This document shows, piece after piece, positions 49,801 to 62,400 of a stretch of DNA of 64,000 nucleotides. The DNA lies in contig NC_064759.1 of the NCBI RefSeq assembly GCF_011397635.1, positions 15,272,428 through 15,336,427 on the forward strand. The letters are read 5' to 3'. Source of the stretch: Epinephelus fuscoguttatus. Lineage: Eukaryota; Chordata; Actinopteri; Perciformes; Serranidae. The notes under the pieces were generated by a model. It did not search any database and was not told where the DNA came from. It saw nothing but the letters and a program-made list of their open reading frames with translations. The translations under genes and the position numbers were made by a program. Numbering within the stretch: position 1 is the first letter of the stretch; each line of letters opens with the position of its first letter.

Positions 49801-52800
49801 CAAATGATGTGACAATATGTGACGAGGTCGGAGTGAGAATGTGTTATCCACTCTCAAACCCGAACACTTTAAACTCTGTCTTTTAGACTGAGTGCATGCA
49901 CTTTGATTATAGAGATAACATAGCCTGTACCTCAAAGATGGTGCCTACGGCCAACACAGCGCAACCTACCTTTACTTTTTCTGTTGAAGCTTTTCTGGTG
50001 ATCTTTCACAGTAGAAAGTTGCTAATCTCTGTAACAGTAATCCCCAGCATGCACATACAATGCGAACATACATGTAGCTATGTGCTAACGTCAAGGAAGA
50101 GTACAATCTTCTTGCTGATGTTGTTAATTTCTCCGCAATTTCAGATCAGATTCCTGCTGGAATGTATCCAGTTGTGTTTAGAAGCTTTTATTGGGGAATT
50201 TTTCACAGTATAAATTGCCGCTATTCTCTGTTACAGGCGCCAAGATATGGAAAACCTAAAAACACTGACCAATCAGAGCAGAGTAGACTTGAACCTACAA
50301 GGACAATATAAATGTGAACCTGAAAATGAGCATAAGTCCTCTTTAACAAAAGGATAAAAGACTGTTTGATTTTAAAAGCTCCCTCCAGAAAATAAAACTT
50401 CACAAAGTTTATCTCAGCTTCAGCATCGCTGGAGCAGATCCAAGTTTTAGTTTTTGATGTCATCACACAGTCTGTGATTCGAGCCTTCAGAGAATATCTC
50501 ATGATTACAGATTCTCTTTCACAGTCACTTCTCCCTCTTTTTTTAACACCCTCACTCTCTTCAAGTTTAAGCTGCTCAGCAGCAATCAATAGCAATAAAC
50601 TGAAAGCTGTATATCTTGTTTGATGTGTTTTCTCACACCTTGTCTTTGTCTTTGCTTCCTTAACCACCAGTGATGCTGCTGGACACAACAGAGTCTACCT
50701 CAGAGCTGGGCTGGACCACCTATCCTGACACGGGGGTAAGCACGGACCTCACTTCATCTTGATGTGCTCTCCAGCTGTCAGAGCATTAAAGCAGTCATGT
50801 TGGGGGGGCAATCGAATGTGTTGCACACATGTTACACATGGTTATGTTTTCAGTCTAAGGTTATAATCACATGGTTTGTTGGGCTTCGAGGTAAAACTCT
50901 AACGAGAGATGAAACAAAGACTGCACACGGTCCTTTTAGGTAACAGATGGTATCAACACAACCTGTTGATTATTTTCTTGATAAATCGAATGAGTGTTTG
51001 GTCTAAAAGACGTCAGAAAACTGAGAAATGTTCATCACCATTGCCTGGAGCCAGCTGACACATTGTAATATCTTTTTTTTTCTGATAAATGTTTCAAAAG
51101 CTAAAAATATTCAATTTACTTTAACATTAGATAGTAAAGGAGCAAGTTTAAAATTAAAGAAGCTGGAACCATCAAATGTTTAACAATGATTCGATTTCCA
51201 AAGTAATTACCAATCATTAGCGTAATTTTAAAATTATTTTGGTGGAAGTTTTGGTGGAGATTTCGTTAAGATTTTAAGTGTCACAGCAAGCTGGCTCCTG
51301 GTTCAAACCCAGGCTGGGGTAGCTCTTCTGTGCGGAGTTTGCATGCTCTCCCCATGTCATTGTGGGTTTTGTTTGGGGGGTCCATGTCATTGGTCCGACA
51401 GCCCATTGGTCCGACGGTCCGCAGTGCTGAACGGCTCCCGGCGGGCGTATTTCTACCTTGATGGTGCGCCACGACCGGCTCTGGGTCAGCTGGGAAAGGC
51501 TTGAGGCGAAGCAGGCTCACGGCTTATGTGTTTGTCACTTTCTTTTTCATTTTAACCCACACCATGATCTTTTCCTAAGCCGAACCAAGTGGTTTTTGTG
51601 CCTAAACCTAACCAGACCTTAACTACAGGGCATCATGATGATTTCGGAACAACGGGACTTCGGAACAATGAGTTTAATATGGTCAGAACAATGGGATGTC
51701 GGACCAATGGGCAGTTCCCTTGTTTGGGTATTCCGGCTTCCTCCCACAGTCCAAAGACGTGCAGGTTAATTGATAACTCTAAATTGTCCGTAGGTGTGAA
51801 TTTGAGCATGAATCGTTGTCTGTCTCTGTGTGTCAGCCCTGTGATAGTCTGGCAACCTGTACAGGGTGTACCCCACCTCTCGCCCAGTGTCAGCTGGGAA
51901 AGGCTCCAGCTCTCCTGCGACCTCCAACAGGATAAGCGGTTACGGAAATGAGTGAATGAATGAATGAATGAAGTTCAAGGTTATCTTTATTGTTCCCACC
52001 GGGGGGAAATTTGTTTTGCAGCCAGGGTTCAGTTAAAAAGAACGTACCAAGGACCATCATAAATAAACAGAGCTAAAGCAAAGAAATGGAAATTCATACC
52101 ATACGAAGCAGGCAAGATGTGCACAAGAGTGCAAATGAGCAAAGAAAGTGCAAGGAATGCAGCGTGCTATTTGCTATTAAGCATGTAAATAGCTTTTGGG
52201 ATGGAGGAGACGTGGAATCTCTTGGTGCCCTAAAAAGACATCCGGAGGGCACAAGCTTAAACTCATCCAGGAGTGAATGGTCCTGGCACTCCAACATACC
52301 ATTAACTCCTCTAAAGATCTGCCTGGTATAAGTAAGCTTGCCCTGACTCCATGCTGAAATCTTACTGGCTGTTTCGACAAGACTTTCAAGTCTATTCTTC
52401 TTCTTCCTATTATTTAATTACACATGTGCATATTCAGAACAAAAGACTTGTCGATGAAGAATACTTCTGTGCTTCTCGCTCAATCATAATTAACCCCAAT
52501 GATTGCTAATAAAACATACACGATATATCCATAATATAACACATTTATCGTGCCTAAAAATCTCTTTACCCTGCTGTTTTTGATTAGGCTCACACACGTC
52601 CAAGCTCTTGAGGTCTGTTTATAATAGAGTTTGCACTGACATTCACACATCGAAATCAAACATGAGCTCTGTATTATCCATTTTGCGTGCTGGCACACTT
52701 TCCAAGGCTGCATTGATTGCAATGATTCAAATCAACAGCAGCCTTCCACTAAACCCATTCCAATAGTTTTAGCTGCAGACATCTCATCGCTGCGTACACT

Positions 52801-53110
52801 CACAGTATGCAGAATGTCACAGATCTCATAGTGAAGATTTCGAATAAGGATGTAAATGTTATGGGTTAAGGTCAGGGATATTATCTTGTCTGCCATGACA
52901 TTGATCAGTGGAGCCTTTGGCACACACAGTCTGAGAACGAGCAAAGTCTCACCTTCCCTTCAAGACATCCTTGAGGGCTAAAATGCTTTTTTTCTATTAG
53001 TCTGCGCTGTGTGTGTTCATCTGTGATGAGATGGCAGTGATTGAACCATAGATCTCTCATTCTTGAGCTGCTTTTTATTTAGGGCTGTCGCATCGCCTTG
53101 AGCTGTGTAA

Positions 53111-53152
<42 letters not shown>

Positions 53153-56100
53153 GTTGGGGGGGTATACGTCTGAGCCCATGTGTGTGTGCTTGCGTGACTG
53201 TGATAGGGTCAACTCCCGGGTCAGTTAAATCCATTCATCTGTGAGTGATTGTGGCTCAGTTCTAATATGGCTCATAATTACACACACACATCGTCTTCAT
53301 TGTCATCATCTTTGAGATAATCAGTCAAAGTACATGTGAGAAAGTGGAGGACAGCGCTTGTTCTTGTTGCTGTGGAGGAAATTCCTGTGCCCAATTACTT
53401 TGCCAGTACAGAACAACATTATTCTTAGACTCCATCCATACATGGACGATATGTGCAGAACATCTGATGTATAATTTTAGAGAATCATACAGTGCATGAA
53501 ATGAAAATGAGAATAACTAGCTTAAAGGGGACCTATTATGCCTTTCCGTATTTTGTGTGTTCTGTATAGTGCAACAATAAAGGATGTTCATATTAAATGT
53601 GGCCAGAGTTTCAAATAATTAGGTACATTTATGTAGAAGTAAGCTCTGTGAACAGAAACCTCAGGTTTCCTACTAGGGATGCACCGAAATGAAAATTTGT
53701 GGCCGAAGCCGAAGCCGAATAATATTAAACGCTTGGCCGAATACTGAGTACCGAATACCGAATATTGTTGTTTAGTTTGTCATTAGTTTTTGCAGATGAA
53801 CCCCCTCCAGATTAGTGTTGTCACGGTACCAAAATTGGGACCCACTGTACAATACCAATGAAAATATCATGGTTCTGAGTAGTATCACAATATCACAGCG
53901 AAAATGAGGCAGATGTGCCTTTTGTCATTTATAAAAAGATAAATCCCTTTTCTATAATACATCAATGATATTTCAATGGAATAAATTACTCATTGATTTA
54001 TTCATACTTCAAAAACAGCATCAATGAGTGATGAACATAGGGGGGATCAAAATAAAATCAATAAATAAAATAAGAATCAACCAGCGACCCTCCTCTCCTG
54101 ACAAGTCCCTTCATAAGTAACGAACAGTCCCAAAAGTGCAGTGAGGTTTGTGGGCCATGAACGGCTCGTTTCTCCTCTGACACGTCACATACCTGTGTTC
54201 GGCTGGCTCGGCTGTTCAGGTACTTCTGGGCAGTCCACACGCCAAGAAGAGGATATTATGGGAGCCAACTTCTCCGTTGCCGGTAAGCCGATGGCCACCG
54301 TATTTGACAGGAATACATTACTGTCTGTGTCTGTGACCCCCGTTCAACCCACAATCGTTGGGATTCGCCTTTCGTTTCTGCTGGTGGTTGAAATCGGTAG
54401 GCTGCTCGCACAGCGTGCTGAATGATTTAAGCCTATTTTGCTCGCTCAAAACTATTTTTAGTCACAAATGTGAGTGCGGTCACGGATGGATCGCCACACT
54501 GCTGACATTTTAATCCGCCCGTCACGACACGCTGTTTGATTGCGTTATCAAAACCGCGCCGCTATTATTTGGCCTTGCTTTTAACTTATTCCACCGAATA
54601 ACGAATGTGTGTTTTTTTGCAATATTCGGCCGAATATATTCGGTTACCGAATATTCGGTGCATCCCTATTTCCTACTGAGTCTTTAAACAGTTACAAGCT
54701 ACTGCAAGTGTTCACATTATATAGCATACATGTGAAGCTACATGACAGCACATAATCTTAGTTGCTCCCCAGTTTCGGATCATATTCCTGCTGGAAGATG
54801 TCGGTTGTGTTTAGAAGCTTTCGTTTGTGATTTTTCACAGTATAAAGTGCAGCTTTACTCTGTTACAGTCATTCCCTGATTGCAATGATGCTGCAGAGAC
54901 GCTGAGATACAGAAGACCTGTTAGGGCCTGTGTTCACATAGCATTTTTCTTTGGCAGAAAAGTGATGGCGGGGCAATGGGGAGCACTTCATCCCAGCGTT
55001 CTATGATGTGCTGCATCAGGGTTTTGTTTCCATAATAGTAATATCTTGACATTACCGTTAGCTGGGTAGCTAACAGAGGGTTGATTGCACATTTTGTCGG
55101 TGGAGATTCTCAGTCATCCAGGTCATGGTAATCGTAAGTGCTATATTGTAGGCTAACTGGACTTGCTTGCGTTTCTTGAAGATGTTTCGCCTCTCATCCA
55201 AGAAGCTCCTGAGGAGAACTGAAGAAGCTTTTTGGATGAGAGGCGAAACGTCTTCAATAAATGCAAGCAAGTCCAGTTGGCCTACGATATAGCACTTACG
55301 TTGATTGCACAGTTAACAACAAGCATACAACAGTGCAATGATAAAAGCACAACACTAAGGAGCAACAGTTACTGTCCGTCAGTGTTGTGACAGTAGCTTA
55401 GCTAAAGCAGTGGCAGTGACATCACCAGCGCCTCTCTGAAAAGTTCAGAGATTTTACTGACACACACTCGAAATTGCCGCACAAAAAAGCCGGAGTGCTC
55501 TGAAAAAAAGAAACTGGGCGTGGCACTTTTACTCTAGGTGGCAGCATGCACTGGGAACGCGATGTGGACCCAGGTTCTTAGCAAAGCCCCCCAAAAACTC
55601 CCTTGTTAACTGTTTGTCTCCATGAACACTGCGATCATCTGCTGCTGGTTTGTTGGAGGTTCCTGTCAACAGCCACAAGAAGATCTGGGATGCAGCCTTT
55701 GCCAGTTACACCCCAAAGATATGGAACACACTACCTATAGATATCAGAGAAGCAGCACAGATAGTATGAGGAAAATAAAGTATTTTTTGACCTTTAAAGC
55801 ACGTAAACATCTTCTAGCAGAAACCTTAAATACAAATATGAGCCTGAAAATGAGTATAATAGGTCCTCTTTACAGCTAGATGTATCCATGCCAGTTTTGG
55901 CAACCAAGTAAGCTGACATGTACAACCAGCCACCACCAGAAGCTCAGAAAGCACCAACTAAAAACACAGTAGTTTCTAACCAACATCTGGCGAGCATACG
56001 CACCCACATCGAGCCTTTTATCTCACCTTACGCTAAAGTTTAGTTTTACGTGCTGCCATTATCACCCCAGTCTGGCCTCCATAATCGTACATGTTTGATT

Positions 56101-56352
56101 AATTAGGGCCTCATGTTAGGAATTCGTGAACCATGATGGCAGCTGCTAACAGGAGGCCATCCATTTGAGTGTGTGAGGGAGTCAGTGTGTGTGAGTGAGT
56201 GCGTGAGCAAGTCAAGCATTTGCATGAGCTTTTTTTTCTTTATGGTCCCTGGATGAGAAGTGCTTCTGAGATGGAGATATGGTTATTTGACCCGGGGCAT
56301 CAAGCTGAGAGAAGTAGAAAGACAGACCAAGAGAGGGGGAGAGAGGGAGTGT

Positions 56353-56405
<53 letters not shown>

Positions 56406-59400
56406 CCTTTTTTTAACTCTTTCCTCTCTTTTCTCTTCACATCCCATCTTTCCCTTTGCTCGAGGCTCAGTGGATATTCTTTACTGCGCTCTCCTCCTGC
56501 TTCTTCTTGCTGTCTCTCCACTCTTTTAAAGTACCGACAGGCAGCCCCTCTGCTTCTTTGTCTCTGCCTCTCTCTCCCTCTTTTAATCTTTCTTCCCTTT
56601 GCCCTTCACAGTCCCAGAGCCACTGGGTCTCTGCTTCATATTCTCCCTTTTATCCCCCCAACTCAATCTCCACTCTGCCCCTTATTTCCCCTCAGTGTCA
56701 AACCAGCAGACTCTCGACTTCTTCTTCTGTAGTCTCTTTTCCCTTCCTTGTTTTCACACACTACTCCTCCGTTGTGTGTGTGCGCACACGCATATGTCTC
56801 GGGGTGTCTGTGCTTGCCTTTCTCTGCTTCTACGTGTTAGTGTGTGTGTGTGTGTGTGTGTGCGTGTCCGAGGCCTTGCCCCTCCCAGTCTTCTGTCACC
56901 GGAGAGATTGCGTGGCTCTCTGGCATTTCGGTTCAAATTAAATCACGAAGATGAGTCGTCCCTATTTTTTTTTTCCTTTCTTTCCAACGCTTCACCACCC
57001 CTCCTCCCGACTCAGCTCCATTTTTTTTTCTTCTTTCTTCTTTCTTTCTTCATAAGGGAGGGAGAATATGAGAAAATCTGGAAGGGAGGGGAGACGTGGG
57101 GGGTTTGTGGTCAGAAAACAAATACTTTTTTTTTCACAAAGGTACAGAAGCAAACTGCACACACTGAATGCCACGCACAGATACCAGCGGCTGCTCTCTC
57201 CACCTGGAAGTCTCTGCCTTTTGCCACATGGTCAGGCTTTAGCTTCAGCCACCTCACACAAATACATCTTCTGTTTACTGTTTCCCCACCCCCCCCACCC
57301 CCCAATCTGCATCCCCTCATCCCACCATGTGCTCTCTGTTGTTCCCTCCATCCGATTCCCCTCATCCCCACGTCTGACAGAGAGTGAATCACAGCCCAGG
57401 AGAGAGAAATCTGTCCTCTCACTCCATTAGAGTGACAGCGCCTCAGACCCTTTCTATCTGCTCACTGATCTTATCATTATTCCAATTGGACCAAATATGA
57501 ATGCACTCTCTCATGTGTGATGCTACAAAGGTTTTTGTTTCATACTGGCTGTCAGAACCACACAGAGAAAGAGACATGAGCATGCAGAGATACACTGACA
57601 CGCACAAACACAGAAACACACACACGCCAAAAGCGCCCTGATAGAGTGTCAGGACCTTTTGTCCTCTTGCCATTGTTGCATGGAGAATAATGATGATGAG
57701 GCCTAATGCATAATTCCTCTGTGTTACAACAGAAAGGGCCCTGCTTGTCACTTAGGGCTACACAGGCTTAAAGCAGAGCCTTTTCATCCTTGGAGGCACC
57801 GTACTGTATAATTGGTGAAACTAAACCCCTCGCCTACATTTACATTTTGACTGATCTGACAGAGTCTCATTCAAAGCCGTGTCTCTGCACCGCTCATGTT
57901 TTTTTTTCTCCATGAAGCCACAGAATTCACGTCCAAATCCATTTGTGCGTCTACGAGTATTCAGATTCCTGAAAATACAACAAAATCTGCTCGTTTTATT
58001 GCACAACAGCTGCCACAAGTCAGACACACAAGTGTCCGCCACCTGTCACATGTGAACAGTGATACACATGGAGACGCCAGACCAGTGCAAGAGAAAAACT
58101 AACCACATGTCACATTGTAAATTATTGTTATTATAATGCATTATTATATTACTGTGACATATTAAACCGGAAAATGCCTCCATCATCTTTTAGTTTATGT
58201 CTGTTTTGCTGTGTGAACTTTCTTTCTCACATCTTGTCGTGTCTAGCAAAGACTTTTGGTTTTATTTGGCATTCATTTGAGTTTTGAAAAACTTTTCTTT
58301 TACATGTCCATCTCATTCCTAACACAAAGGAGGTGAGTGGCATCTTGTTTGTTACGTTCAAAGCTTTGAAGAACACATTTAAGAAATTCAACATCAACAT
58401 GTCTTTTCAGAGGTGTCCTTGTTGCTCCAGATAACCCACCAAGCGCATTGTAAACAGTTACATTAGCAGTACTTTGTTGTGAAGAAGAAACCATCAACAT
58501 TCTGTTTGTGTATTATCAAGAGAAATAAGGACACATTTTTTGAAAACACAGCTTAATGTCGAAATTCTTTCAGCACTAACAATGGTACTGTCGATCTGCC
58601 AGGCAGTCAGTCCACCACTTTGGTCCAGGCTGAAGTATTTAACTATTTGATGGATTGCCATGAAATTTGGTGCAGACGCTCATGTTCCCCTCAGGATGAT
58701 TTTAAAGAACTTAGTACTACCTTAACTGTTCATTTAGTAACATCATCGGGTTAAAATTTTATTTTATTTATTATTTCATTTTCTCTAACCGCTTATCCTG
58801 TTAGGGGTCGCTGGGGGCTGGAGGCTATGACAGCTGACCCTTGGCAAGAGGCAGGGTACACCCTGGACAGGTCACCAGACTATCGCAGGGCTGACACACA
58901 GAGACAGACAACCATTCACGTACTCATTCACAGCTACGGACAATTTAGAGTCACCAATTAACCTGCATGTCTTTAGGCTGTGGGAGGAGCCCGGAGAAAA
59001 CCTACGGTGACACAGGGAGAACATGCAGACTCCACACAGAAGAGCTTCCTCACCCGTGGTGTGGAACCCTCTTGCTGTGAGGCGACATTCTAACCACTGC
59101 ACCACTGTGCCACCACATGGTAAACAGTGTCAGCAAGTATCAAAACGTTACCACTATCCAACCTATTCTCATTCGTTAAATACCGACACTTTGTCACGCC
59201 CCTCTGCGTCTGCATCTGCGTCTGCGTCTGCATCTGCGCCTGCGCCTGCGCCTGCGCCTGCGCCTGCGGCTTTGGGTGTTTATATGAGATGCATCAATCT
59301 TTCAAGTATCAACCCTTCACGGCAATATTTAATGCTCAGAGCAACTGACGTCATATAGAGAGTGCAAAAGGGTGCATAGGCAGGGGTTAGGGTGGGTGAA

Positions 59401-62400
59401 ACATACACAGGACTTTAGCCTTAAAGACCGCTGGTGTCTCCTGTGTGAAAGTAAAACTCAATGCCATTTTAACCCAAACCATGTTTTTTTCCTAAACCAA
59501 ACTAAGTAGCTTATTTTGAAAGGATATACATGTTATGAGCATAGGCTGTATAAATAATGGACGTAGTTAGTAAAGTTCGGCATTTGTGGCCTTCACCATC
59601 TTGGGTTTGGGAGCCAGCAGTGACCATATTTGGACAAAAGGGTGGAGCTGTGGAGGAACGAGGGGTGGATCTGAATGTGGTGACGCCTCGCAGACAGCCT
59701 CTCATTCAAGCAGCTTGCCCTTAATTATGCGTAACATATAAGCCTTAATAAAATTGAGTTGAAATATTTAAAAAAAATTTGCCTCTGTACAGTTGTCATG
59801 GAGGGGGAAATTAGCTAGAGAGAACAAAGCCATTTTTGTACTAGGCTGCAAACTTGTGCTGCTGTTGAGTTGGGCATTTTAACATGTGGGTCTATGAGGA
59901 CTGACTAATTTCTAGAACCAGCCTGAAGTGGCCACTAGAGGAACAGCAGATTTTGGCACTTCTGCATCGGCTTCATTTTTCAGCTCCAGAGGTTGCCACT
60001 TGGCAACAGGCAGAAACTGTACATTTCCAGTGGACATGGAAATATATTTTGAAAAGACACTGTATGCATGTCATAAACAGAAACTGACACGTCGAAAACT
60101 GATGCTAGAGGGTTACCAAGAGCAGCATAATTTAAAGTGTAGTGCCACTGACCAAGCTGCTGCAATTGAGGAGTTGGAGAAGGCATGCTGACATGAGCAT
60201 TGAACTCCAAGCAAAGCCATACAGAGCTGCTGGCATGGTTGTAGACTCTTGCACCACTAACAAAATTCCTTTCACTTCCACTGTATTGGGGTGGGGTGCA
60301 TTACCAAGCTTATCAGAATGGGCGGATTCCAGCAGCAGTGAGAACACGTTTTCTTTTTGGCAGAAATTAATTATCTCTCGATCATTTCAGTTTTGTCTGC
60401 AACACTTGAAACATGCTCGAAGCAAATGGCTCAAGTTGTTTAATTAACTACTGGTTTTATAATCATTGATTACCCAATTAGACAGTGGAAAGTCTATTGT
60501 GGATAACTAGGACACAGAGATGACCTATATCATTGTCGAGAGTAAAAGAACAGGGATTCACTTGTGGATTCAATATTAGTGTCTGTCTTTGTGTGGGTGG
60601 GTGTGTGAAATCAAACACTCTATCTCTCTAAGGATGAAGATGTCAAACAACAGTGTGTGATGTTAGTAAAGGACGGGACCCACATGTCAGCAACACCAGC
60701 AATATGCTCAATATTTACCTTGTGATATGTAAACCTGCTTTGAAACTATAAAGAAGATTCATGACTGTGGACAAACCATAAACACACCAGGGTTTTTTAC
60801 AGTTTACACAGGCTGACTCTGGAGCTCCCTGCTGAAGATCATGTTACTCTTCTACAAAGTTGAGTTTACACAAGCTCATGATATTGTTTTTGTCTCCCTC
60901 AGTGGGATGAGGTCAGTGTCCTGGACGACCGGGGGAAGCTCATACGAACCTTCGAGGTCTGTAATGTCAACCAAAATCCCCGTCAGCAAGACAACTGGTT
61001 GGCTACGCCCTTCCTGTACCGCCACTCTGCTCCACGGGTGTTTGTCACGCTGCGTTTCTCGGTGCGTGACTGCGCCAGCCTGCGATCACCGTCACCCACC
61101 TGCCGGGAGACGCTCACCCTGTACTACAAACAGGCCGACTCTCAGAGGGAGCTGGAGAGGACCTGGGCAGCCGAGGTGAGGCAGAAGAACAACACTGGAT
61201 GTGCATCATTAGCATGCAATCACCAGAGTTTTGCATTTACATAATATGTAAATACAAAACATCCTTTTGTTCACATTGTTATTGGGAGCAAGTTACACTT
61301 GTAATCATTATATTTTGATGAGATTCCCAGGAAGAAATTGGGTCAGGACAATGTGGCATGAAAGAAAAGTTATGCACAAGCCCTTGTTAGTTTTACTTGT
61401 CTAGCCATTTTTCTATTTTCTTTCTGCACAACACCTGTCCCAGTTTGAATCCAGAATACTGAACACCAACAGACCCTCATTCCTAGCTATTTACTTCACC
61501 AGTCAAATGTCGTCCCCTATCAGCAGGGGAGACTAAAACTGGTGCCTGTGCAACACAGCTAGAGGGGGAAATCAGCACCTAAATTACAATTTTATCTATT
61601 GGTGAACATGCAGCATCCAGCTGGGACAGTCCAGCAGTCCTGCAGACATTAAATTAGCTCTTTGTTAGATCACATGAAGCCAAGCTATAGTAATGTTACT
61701 AAATTAAGAATCATTCATTCACCTCATTCATCCTCTGTAACTGCTTATCCTGTTAGGGGTTGCATGGGGGCTGGAGTCTATCCCAGGCGGGGTACACCCT
61801 GGACAGGTTGCCAGACTATCGCAGGGCTGACACACAGAGACAGATGACGATTCATGCTCACATTCACACCTACGGGCACCAATTAACCCGCATGTCTTTG
61901 GATTGTGGGAGGACAAAAGGGCTCCCCCATCTGGCTTTGACCTTCCTCCCTGGGTTTAAACCAGGAACCCTCTTGCTGTCAGGCGACAAAGTTAACCACT
62001 GCACCATCGTGGTGCCATTAAGAACATGCCCCCCTTAATTAAAATGCGTAGCAACACACAAAGAAACTTACATAGAGATTAAGTGTTAGAAAATTGGACA
62101 CCCAGTAACTGACACCAGCTGATCTAGCTAAAACTAACATAAGCTTCCTTGTATATGATCGAGTTAAAGACAGGGCGGCCCAGGGTCCTTAAAAAGTCTT
62201 AAACCTTCTTAAATAAGCATTTACTGATTAAAGGCCTTTAAAAATATTAAACTGTCTTAAATTCAGATTGGTTGGGTCTGTTTTAGTCACATCACTGCAA
62301 GAATATCTGCTGTTGATGCTACAGGAAACATCATTTTAACAGGAGCGAAACACTACAGCCAGTAATTAACAGGAAACACAACACCTGTGTGCACACAATG

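Larger units (their letters stand above)
34861..50670 (+). other. ephb6 intron 1 (15.8 kb)
   Basis: Starts GTAAGA and ends TTAACCACCAG. No second gene is supportable; the longest open frames are low-complexity or repeat-derived. It contains TG/CA microsatellites (35746-35784, 44862-44903, 45246-45286) and the repeat copies listed separately between 36984 and 50345. The stretches 34900-36500, 40000-41300, 43350-45500 and 47100-48700 look mostly unique and are where conserved enhancers would be expected. Confidence 0.75.
53522..55872. mobile_element. Composite inverted-end element with two nested insertions
   Basis: Left end TTAAAGGGGACCTATTATGC; the right end reads inward as GTAAAGAGGACCTATTATAC, then TCATTTTCAGGCTC. 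Without the insertions at 53674-54668 and 55091-55299, the body matches the half copies at 48871 and 50040. Classification is open; ends near TTAA hint at a piggyBac- or Kolobok-like MITE. Confidence 0.6.
50736..60902 (+). other. ephb6 intron 2 (10.2 kb)
   Basis: Starts GTAAGC and ends CTCCCTCAG. The most transposon-dense part of the window: SINEs, a nested MITE, a composite element with two insertions, a 1-kb pyrimidine tract and several microsatellites, each listed separately. No second gene found. Confidence 0.75.

Noticed and set aside
54141-54425. 94-codon open frame inside the hAT element
   Set aside because: No BED zinc finger or hAT transposase dimerisation motif is visible. The element is too short to be autonomous, so the frame is probably chance.
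56599-57387. 262-codon open frame, plus strand
   Set aside because: It crosses TG repeats and pyrimidine runs, is built of Ser/Leu/Pro/Phe-rich low complexity, has no splice or domain support, and lies inside an ephb6 intron. The C/T bias removes stop codons.
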